DNA of 64,000 nt from Alphaproteobacteria bacterium (lineage in GTDB: Bacteria; Pseudomonadota; Alphaproteobacteria; Caedimonadales; UBA9215): contig JAACSN010000006.1 of the NCBI GenBank assembly GCA_009993885.1, positions 56,475 to 120,474 of the forward strand. The letters are read 5' to 3'. This document shows positions 25,582 through 34,869 of the stretch, in pieces. The notes under the pieces were generated by a model. It made no database searches, was not told the DNA's origin, and worked only from the letters and a program-made list of their open reading frames with translations. The stretch's first letter is position 1; each line of letters opens with the position of its first letter. Both the position numbers and the translations under genes were made by a program.

Positions 25582-27687
25582 CTATACCGTTGCAACGGTT
25601 TGTATGCGTGCTTTTGGATGAATTTCATTATGAGACATCACCACCAAAGCGGATCTAAAGCGTTCGACAATGCTGCGGATATGGGGGCGCACGATAGAGC
25701 TGGTAAGCAATACGGGTGCTACGCCAAGGGCAGCTTGTTGATCGTAAATACTTTGAATGCGTTGTGTTAGCTCTTGGAGTTTAGAGGGTTGTAGAGAGAG
25801 GTATTGGTGTTCTCCTTCTCCGACAATGGCGCCTTGCAGTTGATTCTCCCACTCCGGAGACAAGGTAATGATAGGAACCACACCGTCATCATTGGATTGG
25901 GCGGCACACATTTGACGGGCTAAACGACTTCGCACATGCTCTGTAATCATCGACACATTCTTCATGCCTGCACTTACCTCTGAAATGCTTTCAAGAATTG
26001 TCCCCAAATCTCGAATAGAAACCCGTTCTGAAAGGAGGTTTTGCAAAACGCGTTGAACATTACCCATAGTAATTTGACTCGGAACCATATCTTTAAAGAG
26101 TTTTTGGTGACTTTTATCAAGGTCGTCAATTAAGGCTTGCGTTTCCGTAAAACCAAGGAGCTCATCGGTATTATCCTTGATCGTTTCGCTAATATGGGTT
26201 GTGATCACGGTCAAAGGTTCAACAATTGTATATTCCTTTTCCTCGGCATCACGTTTTTGACCATGGGAAATCCACATGGCTTGAAGACCAAAAGTCGGCT
26301 CGACGGTCGGCTCGCCCGGAAGTTCAATTGCCCCGCCGGAGGGATTCATACACAAGAGCATATGGGGGCGCAAATCACCTTGTGCGACTTCAACATCTTT
26401 AATGCGGATGAGATATTTATTTTGGGGCAATTGAAGGTTATCTTGCATTCGAACTGTCGGGAGTACGAAACCGATTTCACGGGCTAATTGGGCGCGCAAT
26501 GATTTAATTTGATCGGTAAGTTTTTGCCCTTGGCTACCGTTAATAAGAGGCAGTATGCCGTATCCCACCTCAAGTTTTATGGGGTCAATATGGAGGGCTT
26601 CCTTTACAGGATCTATATTTTGAACATGGGCATCATCATCTGCTGCGTCTGATGCAATTAAGGCCTCTTTTCTTTCTTCTTCTTTTTTCTCCGTTAGCTT
26701 CCATGCTGCAGCCCCTGTTGCAAAAGAAAGAGCCATAAAAGGAATTAAGGGGATTCCGGGTAAAAGGCCAAGGACTGCCATAAGAAAGGAACTGATACCA
26801 AGGGCTGAGGGATAAGCGCTAAGTTGGGAAAAAAGAGCTTTTTCAGCAGATCCTTCAACGCCTGCTTTTGATACCAAAATACCGGCTGCCGTTGAAACAA
26901 TAAGGGCAGGAATCTGAGAAACAAGACCGTCACCAACGGTTAGAATCGTGTAAGTTTGAACAGCGTCGCTAAGGGATACGTTCATTTGAGCGACACCGAT
27001 GATGATGCCGCCGATGATATTAATAAAGGTGATGCAAAGGCCGGCAATTGCATCTCCTCGAACGAACTTTGCCGCACCGTCCATGGAGCCAAAGAAATTT
27101 GATTCATCTTCAAGGGTTTTGCGACGAGCCTTTGCCTCGGCTTCTGTAATCAATCCGGCAGATAAATCTGCATCCACGGCCATTTGTTTTCCCGGCATAG
27201 CATCTAAAGAAAAACGAGCCGAGACCTCGGCAATGCGCCCGGAACCTTTTGTAATCACAACGAAATTCACAAGCACCAGAATGGAAAAAACAATCAAACC
27301 AATCACAAAGTTGCCCTGCATGATAAAGGCTCCAAAGGCTCGAATGACTTCACCGGCCGCACTTAATCCTTCGTGTCCGTGACCGAGAATAAGGCGTGTT
27401 GAGGCGACGTTCAACGAGAGGCGCAACATGGTTGAAACCAACAAAAGTGTTGGAAAAGAGCTAAATTCTAAAGGTTTTTCAATGAAAAGGGCTGTTGTAA
27501 GAACCAACATTGATACCATCAAAGAAAGTGCTAAACACACATCAAGCAGGCCTTTAGGTAAGGGCAAAATAAGTACCGTTAAAATGGCCATGATGCCAAG
27601 GGCAAAAACCACATCACTCCGTTTTGCAGCTTCGGAAAATTTTGTTAAACCAAAACGAGAAGAGGCCGCAGCCTTACTTTCTGCCAT
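25582..27687 (-). CDS. flhA: Flagellar export apparatus protein FlhA
   Basis: 701 residues, the usual size. Eight predicted helices occupy residues about 25-335, with the conserved FHIPEP-type loop region (MPGKQMAVDADLSAGLITEA, RRKTLEDESNFFGSMDGAAK) and a C-terminal cytosolic domain from about 360 to 701. FlhA forms the nonameric ring that receives export substrates and couples proton flow to secretion. The ATG shares one base with the flbD stop. Confidence 0.96.
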   Translation of the reverse strand: MAESKAAASSRFGLTKFSEAAKRSDVVFALGIMAILTVLILPLPKGLLDVCLALSLMVSMLVLTTALFIEKPLEFSSFPTLLLVSTMLRLSLNVASTRLILGHGHEGLSAAGEVIRAFGAFIMQGNFVIGLIVFSILVLVNFVVITKGSGRIAEVSARFSLDAMPGKQMAVDADLSAGLITEAEAKARRKTLEDESNFFGSMDGAAKFVRGDAIAGLCITFINIIGGIIIGVAQMNVSLSDAVQTYTILTVGDGLVSQIPALIVSTAAGILVSKAGVEGSAEKALFSQLSAYPSALGISSFLMAVLGLLPGIPLIPFMALSFATGAAAWKLTEKKEEERKEALIASDAADDDAHVQNIDPVKEALHIDPIKLEVGYGILPLINGSQGQKLTDQIKSLRAQLAREIGFVLPTVRMQDNLQLPQNKYLIRIKDVEVAQGDLRPHMLLCMNPSGGAIELPGEPTVEPTFGLQAMWISHGQKRDAEEKEYTIVEPLTVITTHISETIKDNTDELLGFTETQALIDDLDKSHQKLFKDMVPSQITMGNVQRVLQNLLSERVSIRDLGTILESISEVSAGMKNVSMITEHVRSRLARQMCAAQSNDDGVVPIITLSPEWENQLQGAIVGEGEHQYLSLQPSKLQELTQRIQSIYDQQAALGVAPVLLTSSIVRPHIRSIVERFRSALVVMSHNEIHPKARIQTVATV

Positions 27688-29096
27688 TAGCTTGCTTCTT
27701 TGTTAAGTGGGGTATTGTCTGCGTGGTTTTGATTAGGGCTCGGAACAGTCGCGCCAATTTCCGTATAGAGGCGCAATTTATTACGAAGGGTCCTAATGGA
27801 AATCCCTAAAATATGAGCGGCTTGAGTTCGATTTCCAAGGCAATGGGAAACGGTTCCGATAATGAGATCTTGCTCAACGTCCGACAGACTGCGCCCCACT
27901 AAAATGTTGGGATTGAAATTACCTTCTCTATCACTCTTTTCTTCTTTAATAGACTCCCGAGAAACTGCCTCTGTTTTAGAGGGGAGGGTATCATTTTTCA
28001 GCCCGGAAATATGCAGAACTTCCGGTTCAATAGAATCACCTGAGGCTAACAAAACGGCTCGATGCATGGTGTTTTCAAGCTCTCTGATGTTGCCGCGCCA
28101 CTCGTATTGACGTAAGGCTTTTTTTGCGGTATCGGAAAGAGTTCGTAAGGGCAAAGCATTGGATTGAGTGTATTTTTTAATAAAGTGTTCTGCTAATTTT
28201 TCAATGTCCATCGGGCGCTCTCGAAGGGGCGGGAGGTGCAAGGGAACAACGTTTAGGCGGAAAAAGAGATCCTCTCGGAATTCTTTATTTTTTACAGCTT
28301 CTTCAAGGTCGCGGTTGCTGGTTGCTATAATACGAATATTAATAGGAACGGGTTTTGTTCCGCCGACGCGATCGATCTCTCTTTCTTGGATCGCTCTTAA
28401 AAGTTTTGCTTGAAGAAGAGGGTGCATTTCAGTTACTTCATCTAATAAGAGAGTCCCTCCGTTAGCTTCCTCAAATTTACCGATACGTCGTGCAATGGCA
28501 CCGGTGAAAGCGCCCTTTTCATGGCCGAACAGTTCGGATTCCAATAAATTTTCAGGAATAGCGGCACAATTTATAGAAATAAATTGCTTTTCTTTACGTT
28601 TGCTATTGTTATGAATAAAGCGCGCCATTACCTCTTTCCCCGTTCCCGATTCTCCTGTGATCAGGACACTGGCATCGCTTGGTGCAATTTGCTCGGCTAA
28701 TTTGGTGGTTTTTAGCATCGAGGGGTCAGAATAAATAAAATTTGTTTCCTCATGGGTAACCGTTTCAAGAACAGCCGCAATAAGCTCTGCATCCGGTGGA
28801 AGCGGTAGATACTCTCTTGCACCGGATTTAATAGCTTTAACAGCAGGCTCAGCGTCTGTTTCAAGACCGCACGCAACGACAGGGATGCAGAAATGTTCAT
28901 TTTCAAGGCTGCTGACAAGGCCTTTAATATCAAGGTTGATATCAGCCATAATAAGGTCGGCTCCTTTACCGGAGCGCAAAGAATCGAGGGCTAAATCAAT
29001 TTCATCAACCTGTTGAACTTTCGCACCTCGTGCTAAAGCGATGCGACTTGCAGCGCCGATATGGCCCTTGAGCTTTCCAATAATGAGTAATCTCAT
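27687..29096 (-). CDS. flbD: Sigma-54-dependent flagellar transcription activator FlbD
   Basis: 469 residues. Receiver-like domain (1-120) begins [20 protein letters not shown], close to Caulobacter FlbD, with the candidate phospho-acceptor in [12 protein letters not shown]. The AAA+ domain shows [15 protein letters not shown] (Walker A), [10 protein letters not shown] (the sigma-54 contact loop) and [12 protein letters not shown] (Walker B). A Fis-type helix-turn-helix ([20 protein letters not shown]) ends it. FlbD activates late (hook, rod, filament) flagellar operons. A fitting sigma-54 site exists in this window at 42104-42121 before fliK-flgD-flgE. Confidence 0.93.
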   Translation of the reverse strand: MRLLIIGKLKGHIGAASRIALARGAKVQQVDEIDLALDSLRSGKGADLIMADINLDIKGLVSSLENEHFCIPVVACGLETDAEPAVKAIKSGAREYLPLPPDAELIAAVLETVTHEETNFIYSDPSMLKTTKLAEQIAPSDASVLITGESGTGKEVMARFIHNNSKRKEKQFISINCAAIPENLLESELFGHEKGAFTGAIARRIGKFEEANGGTLLLDEVTEMHPLLQAKLLRAIQEREIDRVGGTKPVPINIRIIATSNRDLEEAVKNKEFREDLFFRLNVVPLHLPPLRERPMDIEKLAEHFIKKYTQSNALPLRTLSDTAKKALRQYEWRGNIRELENTMHRAVLLASGDSIEPEVLHISGLKNDTLPSKTEAVSRESIKEEKSDREGNFNPNILVGRSLSDVEQDLIIGTVSHCLGNRTQAAHILGISIRTLRNKLRLYTEIGATVPSPNQNHADNTPLNKEAS

Positions 29097-29130
29097 ATCA
29101 TTCTCTCTTAGTTTTTATATAAGCTATAAT

Positions 29131-29520
29131 CTAGGCAACATGCTCTGATTTGATAATTTCAGTCATTGTAATACCAAGGTGATCATCCACAACAACAACC
29201 TCACCCCGAGCAACTAAGCGGTTGTTTACAAAAATATCAATGGCTTCACCCACTTTGCGATCCAGTTCAATAACCGCGCCACGGCTCAATTTAAGCAATT
29301 GGCTCACTTGCATGCTGGAACTGCCGAGCACGGCAGATACATGGACGGGAACATCATGAATTGCCGTAATTTCTGTTTCCAGCTGCTCGGGACTCGGGGG
29401 GATATCGTCATCCATGGAGCCGGTACCTTCTTCGAACTCCTCAAAAGCAACTTTTTCAAAGGCAGCGGCTTGTTCTTCTTCTGTTAGTTCTGCCGGTTCT
29501 TTGTTTTCTTCGTCTGACAT
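29131..29520 (-). CDS. fliN: Flagellar motor switch protein FliN
   Basis: 129 residues. The acidic N-terminal 50 residues vary; the C-terminal SpoA domain has IHDVPVHVSAVLGSSSMQVS, LLKLSRGAVIELDRKVGEAI and NNRLVARGEVVVVDDHLGI. FliN forms the bottom of the C-ring with FliG and FliM. fliM is not in this window. It is in operon with fliH upstream (1 bp gap). Confidence 0.94.
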   Translation of the reverse strand: MSDEENKEPAELTEEEQAAAFEKVAFEEFEEGTGSMDDDIPPSPEQLETEITAIHDVPVHVSAVLGSSSMQVSQLLKLSRGAVIELDRKVGEAIDIFVNNRLVARGEVVVVDDHLGITMTEIIKSEHVA

Positions 29521-29521
29521 A

Positions 29522-30238
29522 CTATGCGTTTCCTTCTTCTATAGCTTGGTCTTCATTTTCTTGCAGCATCCCCGAGGAGTCTTTTACGGCCTCGCCGGAA
29601 AGACGTGAAAGGGTTGCGGTTATCTCTTGGATAATCGATTGTGAATAATGCTCAATTCCGGCACCGTCCCAAGAAACAGTGCAATCGCTTTTTTCAAAAT
29701 TCTCTCCGGGTTTCACATCAATTCGAATAGCGGAGTCATTACTTTCTTGAAAGGTTTTGATATGCTGCGCCACAAGCTCTACAAGGCTTTGATGGACGTT
29801 GACGGTTATTTTCTTATCTTGCGGTAAAGCGGCATAGGCCTTATCAATCATGCCTTTAACTTCTGCAAATGCCCCTTGATTTAATAAGGTCGGCATTACT
29901 TTTGAGGTAATTAACTCACAAACCCGAGCCACTTGTACATGAAAGGTTTCAAGAAGCATTTTCTGCGTTTCTATCAGGTCTTCGATTTTAGCCGTAATCA
30001 CAAACATCTGATCACCTGCTACTCTTACAATACCGTCATTTGTATCTTCGACACCTTTCTCATAGCCTTCTTTATAAGCTTTTTTGCTAACTTCCGTATT
30101 TGCTGCAGCTAATTGTTTTGGCGTAATGGATTGGATATCATCACTTGTTTCCGAATAACTGAATTCCGTATCAAAAAGGTATTTTCGAATTTTTGTTTCT
30201 TTTTCAAGGGAAGGGCTATTATCCGATAAGTTGGTCAT
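29522..30238 (-). CDS. fliH: Flagellar assembly protein FliH-like
   Basis: 238 residues from the ATG at 30238, which follows GGAGGAG by 6 nt; a start 24 bp earlier lacks this. It overlaps the fliG stop by 20 bp. The sequence has an acidic N-terminus, a helical centre with KKAYKEGYEKGVEDTN (the AxxxGxxxG type repeat of FliH) and a C-terminal HrpE/FliH-like domain. FliH regulates the export ATPase FliI and links it to the C-ring. fliI itself is not in the window. Assignment rests on motif and operon position, as FliH sequences drift quickly. Confidence 0.75.
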   Translation of the reverse strand: MTNLSDNSPSLEKETKIRKYLFDTEFSYSETSDDIQSITPKQLAAANTEVSKKAYKEGYEKGVEDTNDGIVRVAGDQMFVITAKIEDLIETQKMLLETFHVQVARVCELITSKVMPTLLNQGAFAEVKGMIDKAYAALPQDKKITVNVHQSLVELVAQHIKTFQESNDSAIRIDVKPGENFEKSDCTVSWDGAGIEHYSQSIIQEITATLSRLSGEAVKDSSGMLQENEDQAIEEGNA

Positions 30239-31280
30239 TATCGTCTCCTCCTTGATTAACAACTATATTTCCTTTATCTATTTCATCCTTCGTAGCCGTG
30301 ACAATTGCCATTTGAGCTTCGTCAACGTCACGTAGGCGAACCATACCGAGGGCTTCCATATCTTCCTTTAGAAGTTTAGCCGCACGTTCGGACATGTTAT
30401 TGAAAAAGAGCGTTTTAATTTCTTCATTAGCTCCTTTAAGAGCCAAGGCAAGTTTGCTTTTATCAACGATACGAAGAATCGTTTGAATACCGGTAGCGTC
30501 AATTTTAACAATGTCATTGAAAGTAAACATTAAGGCACGGATACGTTCGGCAGCTTCTTTATTCTTTTTCTCAAGACGTTCCATAAAGCGACTTTCTGTC
30601 GGACGATCAAAAAAGTTAAAGACTTCAGCCAAGCGTTCATGGGGATCTTTTTTATCGCCTCTCGAGAAGTTTGCAATGAATTCCGATTTTAAAGTTTCTT
30701 CAATATTGCCCAAAATATCACGACCGACCGTCTCCATGTGAATGGTGCGATTCATAATTTCAAGGGACAAATCATCGGAAAAAAGAGCAAAAATCTTAGC
30801 GGCATGGTCGGGTTTAACCTTGGACAGCACCACGGCAATAGTTTGGGGGTGTTCATTTTTAAGGTAGTTGGCGAGAGATTTTTCATCAACATTATTAAGT
30901 TTATCCCACATGGTGCGTCCGGCGGGGCCGCTGATTTCTTCCATAATAGAAGCAACTTTACTTTGGCTAAAGACTTTCCCAAGGAGAACTTCTGTTGAAT
31001 AAAGGGTTCCTACAAGACTGGCGCTGGACCCGGATTTTTCAACAAACTCAATAAAAATATCTTCAACATCTTCTGCTCTGACCTTTCCAAGAGTTGCCAT
31101 AGCTTGAGAAAGATCAACGACCTCCATTTCGTCCAATTCCGTAAATACCTTTTGGACATGTGCTTCGGGAAGGGCCAGCATAAAAGCAGCGGCCTTTTGG
31201 ATGCCCTTGAGGGATTTTACAACCCTTTCTTCTTTCTCTTCCGAAGAGCCTCGAGTAGCCGTCATTTGATCTGCACCCAT
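30219..31280 (-). CDS. fliG: Flagellar motor switch protein FliG
   Basis: 353 residues. N domain (KSLKGIQKAAAFMLALPEAH), middle domain with the EHPQTIAVVLSKVKPDHAAK motif, and the C-terminal domain with MFTFNDIVKIDATGIQTILR, a charged helix for stator contact, and ALGMVRLRDVDEAQ. FliG couples stator force to rotation and binds FliF. It is 24 bp downstream of fliF. Confidence 0.95.
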   Translation of the reverse strand: MGADQMTATRGSSEEKEERVVKSLKGIQKAAAFMLALPEAHVQKVFTELDEMEVVDLSQAMATLGKVRAEDVEDIFIEFVEKSGSSASLVGTLYSTEVLLGKVFSQSKVASIMEEISGPAGRTMWDKLNNVDEKSLANYLKNEHPQTIAVVLSKVKPDHAAKIFALFSDDLSLEIMNRTIHMETVGRDILGNIEETLKSEFIANFSRGDKKDPHERLAEVFNFFDRPTESRFMERLEKKNKEAAERIRALMFTFNDIVKIDATGIQTILRIVDKSKLALALKGANEEIKTLFFNNMSERAAKLLKEDMEALGMVRLRDVDEAQMAIVTATKDEIDKGNIVVNQGGDDNDQLIG

Positions 31281-31304
31281 CTTTTTACCTTATTCATTTT
31301 TATT

Positions 31305-32948
31305 TTAACCGACATCGTCACGCATCCATTCACGCACGACACTCACGGCATCACTAGGTTTGTTTTCAATTAAACTGCTAATTTGTTTCACAGAAGATTC
31401 CCGCACTTGTCCTTCAACTTGTTGCATAGAGATCATCTTTTCTATACCTTTTGGCGGAGGCGGTGCCGGAAGAGATTGAGATTGTTTTATAGGCGTCACA
31501 TTAGACTCTTCAGGCGTTGATGTTTGGTCGGATATCGGTGTAGGTTCAGCCCGAGGCGTTCCTTCAAGCAAGCGAATAATAACCGGTTTTACAACCATTA
31601 AAAGCATTAGCAGGCCGATAAGCCCAATGATAAAAGCTTCGATTAAACGCACCACATCAGGGTGTGTTAAAGAGAAAGCCGAAGGGCTGTCACTTAACGT
31701 ACCGATAGGGTCTGTTTGAGCAAATTGCATGTTAATAACCTCAACTTTATCCCCTCGCTCTTCATTAAACCCAATGGCATTTTTAACAAGTGTTTTAATC
31801 TTATCCATTTCTTCTTGCGGGCGAGGTTGATAAAGAGGTTCTCCGCCTTCTTCGGCAGCTTTTGTATAAGAACCGTCAATCATAACGGCGACGGATAATT
31901 TTTGGACGGCACCAATCTCTCTGGTATGGCTTTTAATTTTTTTAGTGATTTCGTAGTTAATTGTTTCTTCCGTTCTCTTTGTGGCAGCTTTGGCACCGGC
32001 GCCACTTCCTTGATCCCCTTTTGGCAGTTCGCCCTCCGTGCCGACATTACTGTTTGACGAATCTGAGGAAGTTTCATCCTCTGAAACGTTTTGTGTGGAG
32101 CGCACAACTTGCCCTTCCGGATCGTATTCTTCTGAATTTTCTATAATGCGATCAAAGTTCATGGCCGCTGATATCTCGGCTCTGACTTTTCCAACCCCGA
32201 CATGCTTTTCAACGAGGCCTTCAACAATTTGAGATAGGCGATTCTCATATCCGATGCGCATTTCTTCAAGGTTACCGGCTGACAAAATATCCGTATTGTT
32301 ATCCCCTCGTGCCAATAAATTACCGCGATCATCTACAATGGAAACTTTTTCAGGAATCAACCCGGGTACGGCAGCAGCTACCATATGTTGAATGGCTTGT
32401 ACTCGGTTTTTATTAAGACGGCTTGGCCCGTTAAGACTTAAAATAATCGAGGCACTGGGGTCTTGACGATCACGGCTAAAGAGTTCTCGTCGGGGGAGAA
32501 CCAGATGGACTCTGGCCGTTGAAACTTGGGCAATAGAACTAATACTACGGGAAATCTCTCCCTCCAGAGCTCTTAGGCGATTAATATCTTGTACAAAGCT
32601 AGAGGTTCCAAGAGCTTCATCCCGATCAAAAATCTCATAGCCTAAGGATCCGCCACGGGGCAAACCGATTTCAGCCATTTCCATACGAAGACGAGCAACT
32701 TTTCCCGTCGGTACATAAACCTCGGTGCCTCCCCCTCGAATCTCAGCATCAATGCCCATACCTTCAATTTTGCTAACGATTTTCCCCGCATCGGAAAGGT
32801 CAAGGTTAGAATAAAGAAGAGCCATTTCCGGATTACCTGCACGACCCGTTAAATAATGTAAACCGCTTCCGATACCTAAAATAACAGAGGCAAAAATAGC
32901 TAAGCGAACAACGCCAAAATTACGCAATATTTGAATAAGTTGTTCCAC
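31305..32948 (-). CDS. fliF: Flagellar MS-ring protein FliF
   Basis: 547 residues. N-terminal helix (LAIFASVILGIGSGLHYL), then the ring-building motifs (LYSNLDLSDAGKIVSKIEGM, RLRALEGEISRSISSIAQV, ARVHLVLPRRELFS), and a second helix near residues 435-455 (IIGLIGLLMLLMVVKPVI) before the cytosolic tail that binds FliG. The C-terminus RDDVG fits the FliG-binding site. First gene of the operon fliF-fliG-fliH-fliN-flbD-flhA-flhF-flhG. Confidence 0.95.
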   Translation of the reverse strand: MEQLIQILRNFGVVRLAIFASVILGIGSGLHYLTGRAGNPEMALLYSNLDLSDAGKIVSKIEGMGIDAEIRGGGTEVYVPTGKVARLRMEMAEIGLPRGGSLGYEIFDRDEALGTSSFVQDINRLRALEGEISRSISSIAQVSTARVHLVLPRRELFSRDRQDPSASIILSLNGPSRLNKNRVQAIQHMVAAAVPGLIPEKVSIVDDRGNLLARGDNNTDILSAGNLEEMRIGYENRLSQIVEGLVEKHVGVGKVRAEISAAMNFDRIIENSEEYDPEGQVVRSTQNVSEDETSSDSSNSNVGTEGELPKGDQGSGAGAKAATKRTEETINYEITKKIKSHTREIGAVQKLSVAVMIDGSYTKAAEEGGEPLYQPRPQEEMDKIKTLVKNAIGFNEERGDKVEVINMQFAQTDPIGTLSDSPSAFSLTHPDVVRLIEAFIIGLIGLLMLLMVVKPVIIRLLEGTPRAEPTPISDQTSTPEESNVTPIKQSQSLPAPPPPKGIEKMISMQQVEGQVRESSVKQISSLIENKPSDAVSVVREWMRDDVG

Positions 32949-33317
32949 TCTATGCTCTCCTGTATAAAGGAATTAGTTTCTCTTAAAATTAAGTGCCCTC
33001 TTTCAAAACAGTCTTGGAAATTGTTCAGGCTTCCTTATCTGTTAATATAGGTTCGCCGGCAGTATCTCGACCCGTTGTTTTTGAAAGAGCTATAAATAGA
33101 ATTTAAATCTATTTTTAAACATATTTTAGAATAAGATTTGAAAGGTTAAGAAAGGGTAAAAATTCGAGGGTAAGGGGCAATTTTTTCCTCCTATGGGGAA
33201 GAAAATGCCTGATGAGAAAAAAGAGAAAATTTTTTTATTTTTAAACAAGGAGTTAGGTGAAATAGAGGTGTTGCTTTTTTATCACAGAGGAAACCGGGAT
33301 AAGAAAGAATGAAAGAG
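32949..33317. other. Intergenic region upstream of fliF and downstream of mlaC
   Basis: About 370 bp, AT-rich. It must hold the promoter of the fliF operon. I see no clear GG-N10-GC sigma-54 element here, so this operon may use another sigma factor. Purine-rich runs near 33150-33260 do not form a clear gene. Confidence 0.5.
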
Positions 33318-33947
33318 TTAATCCCTCTGTGCAGCCTGATCTTTTTTAATTTTCTCTCGTAAATAATCTAAAAATCCGTCAATGCCGCCTCGATTTTGGA
33401 TGGCGCCTGCATATTCGTTACGCAGAGTAATGCTCATACTAACATTATTAACAACCACGTCTAAAACTTTCGGCCCACGCTTTGTATTAAAGACTTTCCA
33501 GTCAATGTGAAGGGGTTCTCCTTTGCCGGGACGTCTAATATCACTCTTGACAATAATGCCCCCGTCGCTTGTTTCACGGGATGATTTAATAATCAATTTT
33601 TCATTATCATAATTATCAAACTGGGCGGCATAATTTTCGATAACGGCATCTTCGAAAAGTTGTAGGTATTCTTGTTGTTGAGTTTCATTCATACGACGCC
33701 AATAACGCGCGAGGATAAATCGCCCGATGGATTTTAAGGCAAAGTGTCCTTGAATTTCCGAGCGGAATTGTTCTTTTCGCTTGGCTATTTTCTCATTTTT
33801 ATTAATAAGAATTTGAATCACATTATTACCAAGATCTGCAATAAACGCTTCATATGTTTCATTTTTTTGATCTATAGCAAAAGTATTTTGCGGTACGGCA
33901 AGGGGAAGTAGACATAAAAAGAAGAAAAAAAAGTGTTTAGTGCTCAT
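33318..33947 (-). CDS. mlaC: Phospholipid-shuttle protein MlaC (Ttg2D)
   Basis: 209 residues with a Sec signal peptide (FFFFFLCLLPLAVPQNTFA). The MlaC fold is seen in FALKSIGRFILARYWRRMNE and EYLQLFEDAVIENYAAQFDNY, then LHIDWKVFNTKRGPKVLDVVV and the C-terminal RGGIDGFLDYLREKI. MlaC carries phospholipids across the periplasm between MlaA and MlaFEDB. It follows mlaA by 16 bp. The mlaFEDB genes are not in this window. Confidence 0.93.
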   Translation of the reverse strand: MSTKHFFFFFLCLLPLAVPQNTFAIDQKNETYEAFIADLGNNVIQILINKNEKIAKRKEQFRSEIQGHFALKSIGRFILARYWRRMNETQQQEYLQLFEDAVIENYAAQFDNYDNEKLIIKSSRETSDGGIIVKSDIRRPGKGEPLHIDWKVFNTKRGPKVLDVVVNNVSMSITLRNEYAGAIQNRGGIDGFLDYLREKIKKDQAAQRD

Positions 33948-33963
33948 TGCCGTCCTATTAAGT

Positions 33964-34770
33964 TTATTTATGATTAGCGCCGGAAACCGTTTTCTCCGAC
34001 ACCTCTATAATATCATCCGGTACCGCCGAACTTTCTATGGCATCTATAATTTTGCGGTTTTGCATGTATAATATTCTATACTGAGCATAAGGATCAGCTG
34101 TCTTATCCATCTCATCCGTTATATCCAAAAGCTTGTGGCGGGTTGTAAGTCCCTTTGCCCCCAAACGCGAATAAGTTAAAAATCGTTTTTTATGAATGCG
34201 GGCATGCACATAATAGGGATCCGTAAAATAAAAGGCAACATCCCCTGCAACATCGCGAAAACTCGAAGGGCCGAATAAAGGAAGAATGACATAGGGACCG
34301 GCACCAATTCCCCAGCGCCGCATGGTTGTTCCGAAATCATTTTCTTTCAAATCTAGGCCGATTTCGGAAGCGGGGTCGAAAAACCCTAATAAGCCGAAAG
34401 TAGAATTAATGACAAATCTCATAAAGGTATTCATAGCCTGAGTACCCTCACCTTGGAGAAGATCGTTTACGAAGGTTATGGGGGCTTCTAAATTGCTCAA
34501 AACATTTGAAATACGATCTTTAATTACGTCGGCGACAAGATCCTCATAAGCATAGGCCATGGGGCGAATAAGCAAACCGTCCAGAAAAGTGTTTACGGCA
34601 AAAATGCCCCTGTTTAAAGGTTCCAGAGGGTCAAGAGCAAGCATTTGATCTTCATAGAGAGCAGGATCTTCGATCACAACTTCTTCCTTTTTTGTATCTT
34701 TGGCATAGGTCGTTGTTATGACTCCGAAAAATAACGTTAACAAAAGAGCTGTTTTTTTTAATTGCATCAT
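33964..34770 (-). CDS. mlaA: Outer-membrane phospholipid protein MlaA (VacJ)
   Basis: 268 residues. Signature pieces: DPLEPLNRGIFAVNTFLDGL, RISNVLSNLEAPITFVNDLL, FVINSTFGLLGFFDPASEIG, DFGTTMRRWGIGAGPYVILP and LFGPSSFRDVAGDV. MlaA removes mislocalised phospholipid from the outer leaflet. The signal peptide (LLLTLFFGVITTTYA) ends without the usual lipobox cysteine, so it may be processed by signal peptidase I and not acylated. Translated with mlaC as mlaA-mlaC. Confidence 0.93.
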   Translation of the reverse strand: MMQLKKTALLLTLFFGVITTTYAKDTKKEEVVIEDPALYEDQMLALDPLEPLNRGIFAVNTFLDGLLIRPMAYAYEDLVADVIKDRISNVLSNLEAPITFVNDLLQGEGTQAMNTFMRFVINSTFGLLGFFDPASEIGLDLKENDFGTTMRRWGIGAGPYVILPLFGPSSFRDVAGDVAFYFTDPYYVHARIHKKRFLTYSRLGAKGLTTRHKLLDITDEMDKTADPYAQYRILYMQNRKIIDAIESSAVPDDIIEVSEKTVSGANHK

Positions 34771-34869
34771 TTTTTTTAGTCTCTTTTTCTTATTAGTATT
34801 TTTATAATTTCAGATAATGATAACCAAAAGGTTAAGATCTGAAAAGAGATTTAAAAAAATAGGAAAAGT

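Noticed and set aside
33192..33312. 39-codon ORF before mlaC on the plus strand
   Set aside because: No ribosome site, low-complexity Lys/Glu content, opposite to neighbours.
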